The position numbers were made by a program, and so were the translations under genes. DNA of 7,759 nt from a bacterium (GTDB lineage: Bacteria; SZUA-79; Acidulodesulfobacterales; Acidulodesulfobacteraceae). Shown piece by piece: positions 5,938 to 7,759 of this stretch (the stretch's first letter is position 1; the number at the start of each line of letters is the position of its first letter). The DNA lies in NCBI GenBank assembly GCA_021803845.1, contig JAJZLA010000061.1, positions 1 through 7,759 of the forward strand, written 5' to 3'. The notes beneath the pieces were generated by a model. It searched no databases and was not told the origin of the DNA. It saw only the letters and a list, made by a program, of their open reading frames with translations.

Positions 5938-6453
5938 ATGTTCGCAAAAAAATTAAAAAACGCCGTTTATTTTAATCCGTTTAAAACATTTAAAAATTTT
6001 TATTTAAACTCTTCAATAAAGATAGCCGCAAAAATTCATTCCGAGATTAAAGGAAATACTTCAAATAAGTATTACGGCAAGGTTTTAATGTCCGTCTTTA
6101 TTTTCGGCAGTATTATTTCGGCCGCTTCAAACGCTTCCGCGATGATAAATTTAAACCAGGGTTCGCTCGGCATTGGCGCTTCCGGTATTTTAAACGAAGC
6201 AACCACTTGGATATGCTACAGGCTTGCTCCCGCTACGCTTACTATAGGACTCGTTAAAGGATTTTACGATATAAAACAGCACAAACCCGATGCCGCAAGA
6301 AAAGCGTTTATAACTGCGGCTGCAGGAACAGGAGTTATGCTTGCGCCGACTATAACCGGAGCCATACTCGGAATTGTCCAAAATGCCGGAGGCGCTGCAG
6401 CCGGAATGAACATCGGGACCGGCAACGGCGCAACGACTATAGGACAGCCTTAA
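5938..6453 (+). CDS. TrbC/VirB2-like type IV secretion pilin precursor
   Basis: The 171-residue precursor has a long basic leader (1-48), a hydrophobic segment at 49-64 (VLMSVFIFGSIISAAS) and a signal peptidase I type site, N66-A-S-A69 region, with cleavage predicted after ASA near residue 68. The mature part of about 103 residues has two hydrophobic stretches, roughly 92-108 and 123-148, separated by a charged loop DIKQHKPDAARK. It ends in a Gly/Ala-rich tail (GGAAAGMNIGTGNGATTIG). A long leader plus two membrane helices and a small polar loop is the plan of VirB2/TrbC pilins, which are stored in the inner membrane before pilus assembly. The assignment rests on this topology and on the VirB3- and VirB4-like genes that follow, since sequence motifs are weak in this family. 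The start is fixed by the Shine-Dalgarno. Whether it builds a conjugative pilus or a secretion system cannot be told from here. Confidence 0.72.
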   Translation: MFAKKLKNAVYFNPFKTFKNFYLNSSIKIAAKIHSEIKGNTSNKYYGKVLMSVFIFGSIISAASNASAMINLNQGSLGIGASGILNEATTWICYRLAPATLTIGLVKGFYDIKQHKPDAARKAFITAAAGTGVMLAPTITGAILGIVQNAGGAAAGMNIGTGNGATTIGQP

Positions 6454-6466
6454 TTTAAATTGATTA

Positions 6467-6555
6467 GGAAAAGGTGTCAGATTAATTTTCCGCAATCAAT
6501 TTTATATGTTAATTGACTGCTCCATATGCCGAAAATAAAATCTGACACCTTTTCC
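6467..6555. repeat. 89-bp palindromic REPIN/MITE-like element, copy 2
   Basis: The ends are an exact 17-bp inverted repeat, GGAAAAGGTGTCAGATT at 6467-6483 and its complement at 6539-6555. The complementarity continues imperfectly for about 11 more bases per side. It is the same family as 748-837 but inverted, and the AT-rich middle also aligns with copy 1 over at least 22 bases (18 identical) when reversed. It begins 13 bases after the pilin stop and ends 31 bases before the VirB3-like start, so it splits the operon. No target duplication is visible. In mRNA it would form a long hairpin between pilin and downstream genes, which could stabilise the pilin message or attenuate readthrough (inference). 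Confidence 0.88.
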
Positions 6556-6586
6556 GTCAGCAATTTTGATATGGTTAAAATAAAAA

Positions 6587-6895
6587 ATGGCTCAAAAAAA
6601 GCAAAATAAAACAATAAATACGGAAGGATATACCGAATTTAAAATATACAGCGAAATACACGGAAAAATAACGAGATTCGGACTTGAAATTTACGACTGG
6701 GCATTTTTTATTTTTTTAACTGCGGCATCTATACTGATACTTAAAAAAACAATTATTATAGCAATATTGACAGATACCGCAGTATTAATATTTTTAAAAA
6801 AATATAAGAAAAATAAACCCGATTTTTATACAAGTTCGCTTTTGTCTTTTATATTCGCAAAAAAAGAACTTTACGTTTTAGACTCCGAAAAATAA
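6587..6895 (+). CDS. VirB3/TraL-like type IV secretion inner-membrane protein
   Basis: This is a 102-residue protein with a polar N terminus (1-35), two adjacent hydrophobic segments (about 38-52, WAFFIFLTAASILIL, and 55-70, IIIAILTDTAVLIFL) split by a KK turn, then a basic stretch KKYKKNKPDF and a short C-terminal tail. Size, hairpin topology and location between a pilin and a VirB4 ATPase fit VirB3/TrbD/TraL, which anchors the ATPase and pilin handling at the inner membrane. Sequence conservation in this family is low, so the call leans on context. The ATG at 6587 has no Shine-Dalgarno; the upstream bases are A-rich. An out-of-frame ATG at 6571 opens only 12 codons. The next gene begins 10 bases after this stop. 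Confidence 0.68.
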   Translation: MAQKKQNKTINTEGYTEFKIYSEIHGKITRFGLEIYDWAFFIFLTAASILILKKTIIIAILTDTAVLIFLKKYKKNKPDFYTSSLLSFIFAKKELYVLDSEK

Positions 6896-6905
6896 AAATA
6901 AAAAT

Positions 6906-7759
6906 ATGCTGCTAAATGCCGTTTTAAAAAAAATAGAACCGTCGGATTCATTAAATAATTACATTAACCTTTTGTCCGTAAACGACGGTATCGCCATAGG
7001 GGCCGACGGGTCTTTCACTATAGGCTTTTCCGTAAAAGGTTTCGATTTCTATCTTGCTGAAAATAAAATAGCCAACGAAACTGCTTACGTAAACGACCTC
7101 CTGCTTAATCTTATGGATGAAAACATCGGACTGCAATGGATTTATAAAATAGACGACAAAAATAAAAAATTTATTTATGATTACGAAAAATCTTCGGTGC
7201 CGCCCGACAATTTTAAATATATTAAAGAGAATAAAATAAAGTATCTGGAATCTAAAAATATTAAAAACGTTAATATATATCTTTTTTGCACTATTAACGC
7301 TTTAAATCTTCGTTCAAAGAACGGCGGAACGGGTTTAATTTCCAGACTTGCCGATTTTGCGGGCGGGCTTATTAAAATAGATTTAAAGACTTCCGTTAAC
7401 TCTATTGCAAAACTAAACGCAGTCTGCGATAAAAAAATAATAGAAAGAAAGTTAAAAAACGTCGAGAATAATCTATGTTTTATATCTTCAAAACTCGATT
7501 TAAATTTAAAAAGAATGAATAACCAGGAACTTACGGACTATTTTTACGAAGAATTAAACCCTTTAAGATTTGCCTCGGGAATCGAAGCGCCGAACTGGGA
7601 AGATATGCTGGACGGCTCTACGTTCAGGAGTCAGCTTATATATTCGTATGCGGAAATAAAAAAAGATTTTTTTTATATAGACGGATATTATTACAAATTT
7701 ATAAATATGCACAGGCTGCCGCCGCGGATAGATTCTTTCGGTATAACTCCCTTATATTA
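6906..7759 (+). CDS. VirB4/TraC-family type IV secretion ATPase, N-terminal part
   Basis: A frame opens at the ATG at 6906 and stays open to the right edge, giving 284 complete codons. The protein begins MLLNAVLKKI. Features of the TraC/VirB4 N-terminal domain are visible: a short lead, then VNDGIAIGADGSFTIGFSVKG (split as VNDGIAIGADG, 25-35, and SFTIGFSVKG, 36-45), the segment LTDYFYEELNPLRF (209-222) resembling the conserved LNP region, and a YIDGYYYKFINMHRLP strand region (257-272). These ATPases power pilus assembly and substrate transfer at the inner membrane and are usually about 800 or more residues. The Walker A and B motifs lie beyond the window, so they cannot be checked. It starts 10 bases after the VirB3-like stop with no Shine-Dalgarno in an A-rich spacer. 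The order pilin-VirB3-VirB4 is the classic conjugation gene order, which supports the call. Confidence 0.78.
   Translation, partial: MLLNAVLKKIEPSDSLNNYINLLSVNDGIAIGADGSFTIGFSVKGFDFYLAENKIANETAYVNDLLLNLMDENIGLQWIYKIDDKNKKFIYDYEKSSVPPDNFKYIKENKIKYLESKNIKNVNIYLFCTINALNLRSKNGGTGLISRLADFAGGLIKIDLKTSVNSIAKLNAVCDKKIIERKLKNVENNLCFISSKLDLNLKRMNNQELTDYFYEELNPLRFASGIEAPNWEDMLDGSTFRSQLIYSYAEIKKDFFYIDGYYYKFINMHRLPPRIDSFGITPLY

Noticed and set aside
6190..6495. 101-codon open frame on the minus strand across the pilin end and repeat
   Set aside because: The translation (Cys/Ser/Gly-rich, antisense to the Gly/Ala-rich pilin tail) has no recognisable pattern, and it starts inside the repeat element.
6571..6609. 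12-codon frame beginning at ATG 6571 before the VirB3-like gene
   Set aside because: It has no ribosome site and no regulatory peptide pattern, and it overlaps the real start out of frame.
6951..7136. 61-codon open frame on the minus strand
   Set aside because: It is antisense to the VirB4/TraC-like gene, which gives a much better family match in the + frame.
5938..7759. Complete integrative conjugative element
   Set aside because: Only the first three secretion genes are visible; there is no integrase, relaxase, attachment site or tRNA in the window to support a full element.

Overview
The window is AT-rich bacterial DNA with every supportable gene on the + strand. It looks like a Gram-negative, probably anaerobic or microaerophilic bacterium. 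It uses the futalosine route to menaquinone (MqnC), has a proteobacterial-type DksA, and carries a conjugation-type (type IV) secretion operon. The mix of large hybrid kinases, futalosine menaquinone synthesis and REP-like palindromes suggests a Desulfobacterota/deltaproteobacterial relative. That placement is inference, not something the sequence proves.

Layout, left to right. (1) 1-690 is the 3' part of mqnC, cut by the window edge. (2) 691-902 holds two palindromic elements, a perfect 29-bp GGGGACAG palindrome and a 90-bp element with GGAAAAGGTGT ends, followed by an extended -10 promoter. (3) 903-1265 is a dksA-like gene with a GTG start. (4) 1338-5250 is a signalling block: a stand-alone receiver, a 988-residue hybrid sensor kinase (Rossmann-like, PAS, HisKA, HATPase, REC, REC, degenerate GGDEF), and a second, DivK-like receiver. 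(5) 5240-5746 is a YbgC-like hotdog thioesterase whose TTG start overlaps the previous gene. (6) 5747-5937 is a regulatory region with four 11-bp-phased TTAAC/GTAAC repeats and a very strong Shine-Dalgarno. (7) 5938-7759 is the start of a type IV secretion operon: a TrbC/VirB2-like pilin, a VirB3/TraL-like membrane protein and the N-terminal third of a VirB4/TraC ATPase that runs off the right edge. A second copy of the 90-bp element, in inverted orientation, lies between the pilin and virB3-like genes.

How the genes may work together. The hybrid kinase combines a membrane-free input (nucleotide-binding-like fold plus PAS) with a PleD-like output (REC-REC-GGDEF). Receiver-only proteins sit on both sides, so the block reads as a multistep phosphorelay. 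The GGDEF active-site signature is altered (GYDEF), but the c-di-GMP inhibitory-site motif RxxD is kept. The output may therefore be c-di-GMP sensing rather than synthesis. The secretion operon has its own upstream region with a PhoB/PhoP-like repeat pattern and appears to be a separate unit. No integrase, tRNA, CRISPR array or complete transposase gene is visible.
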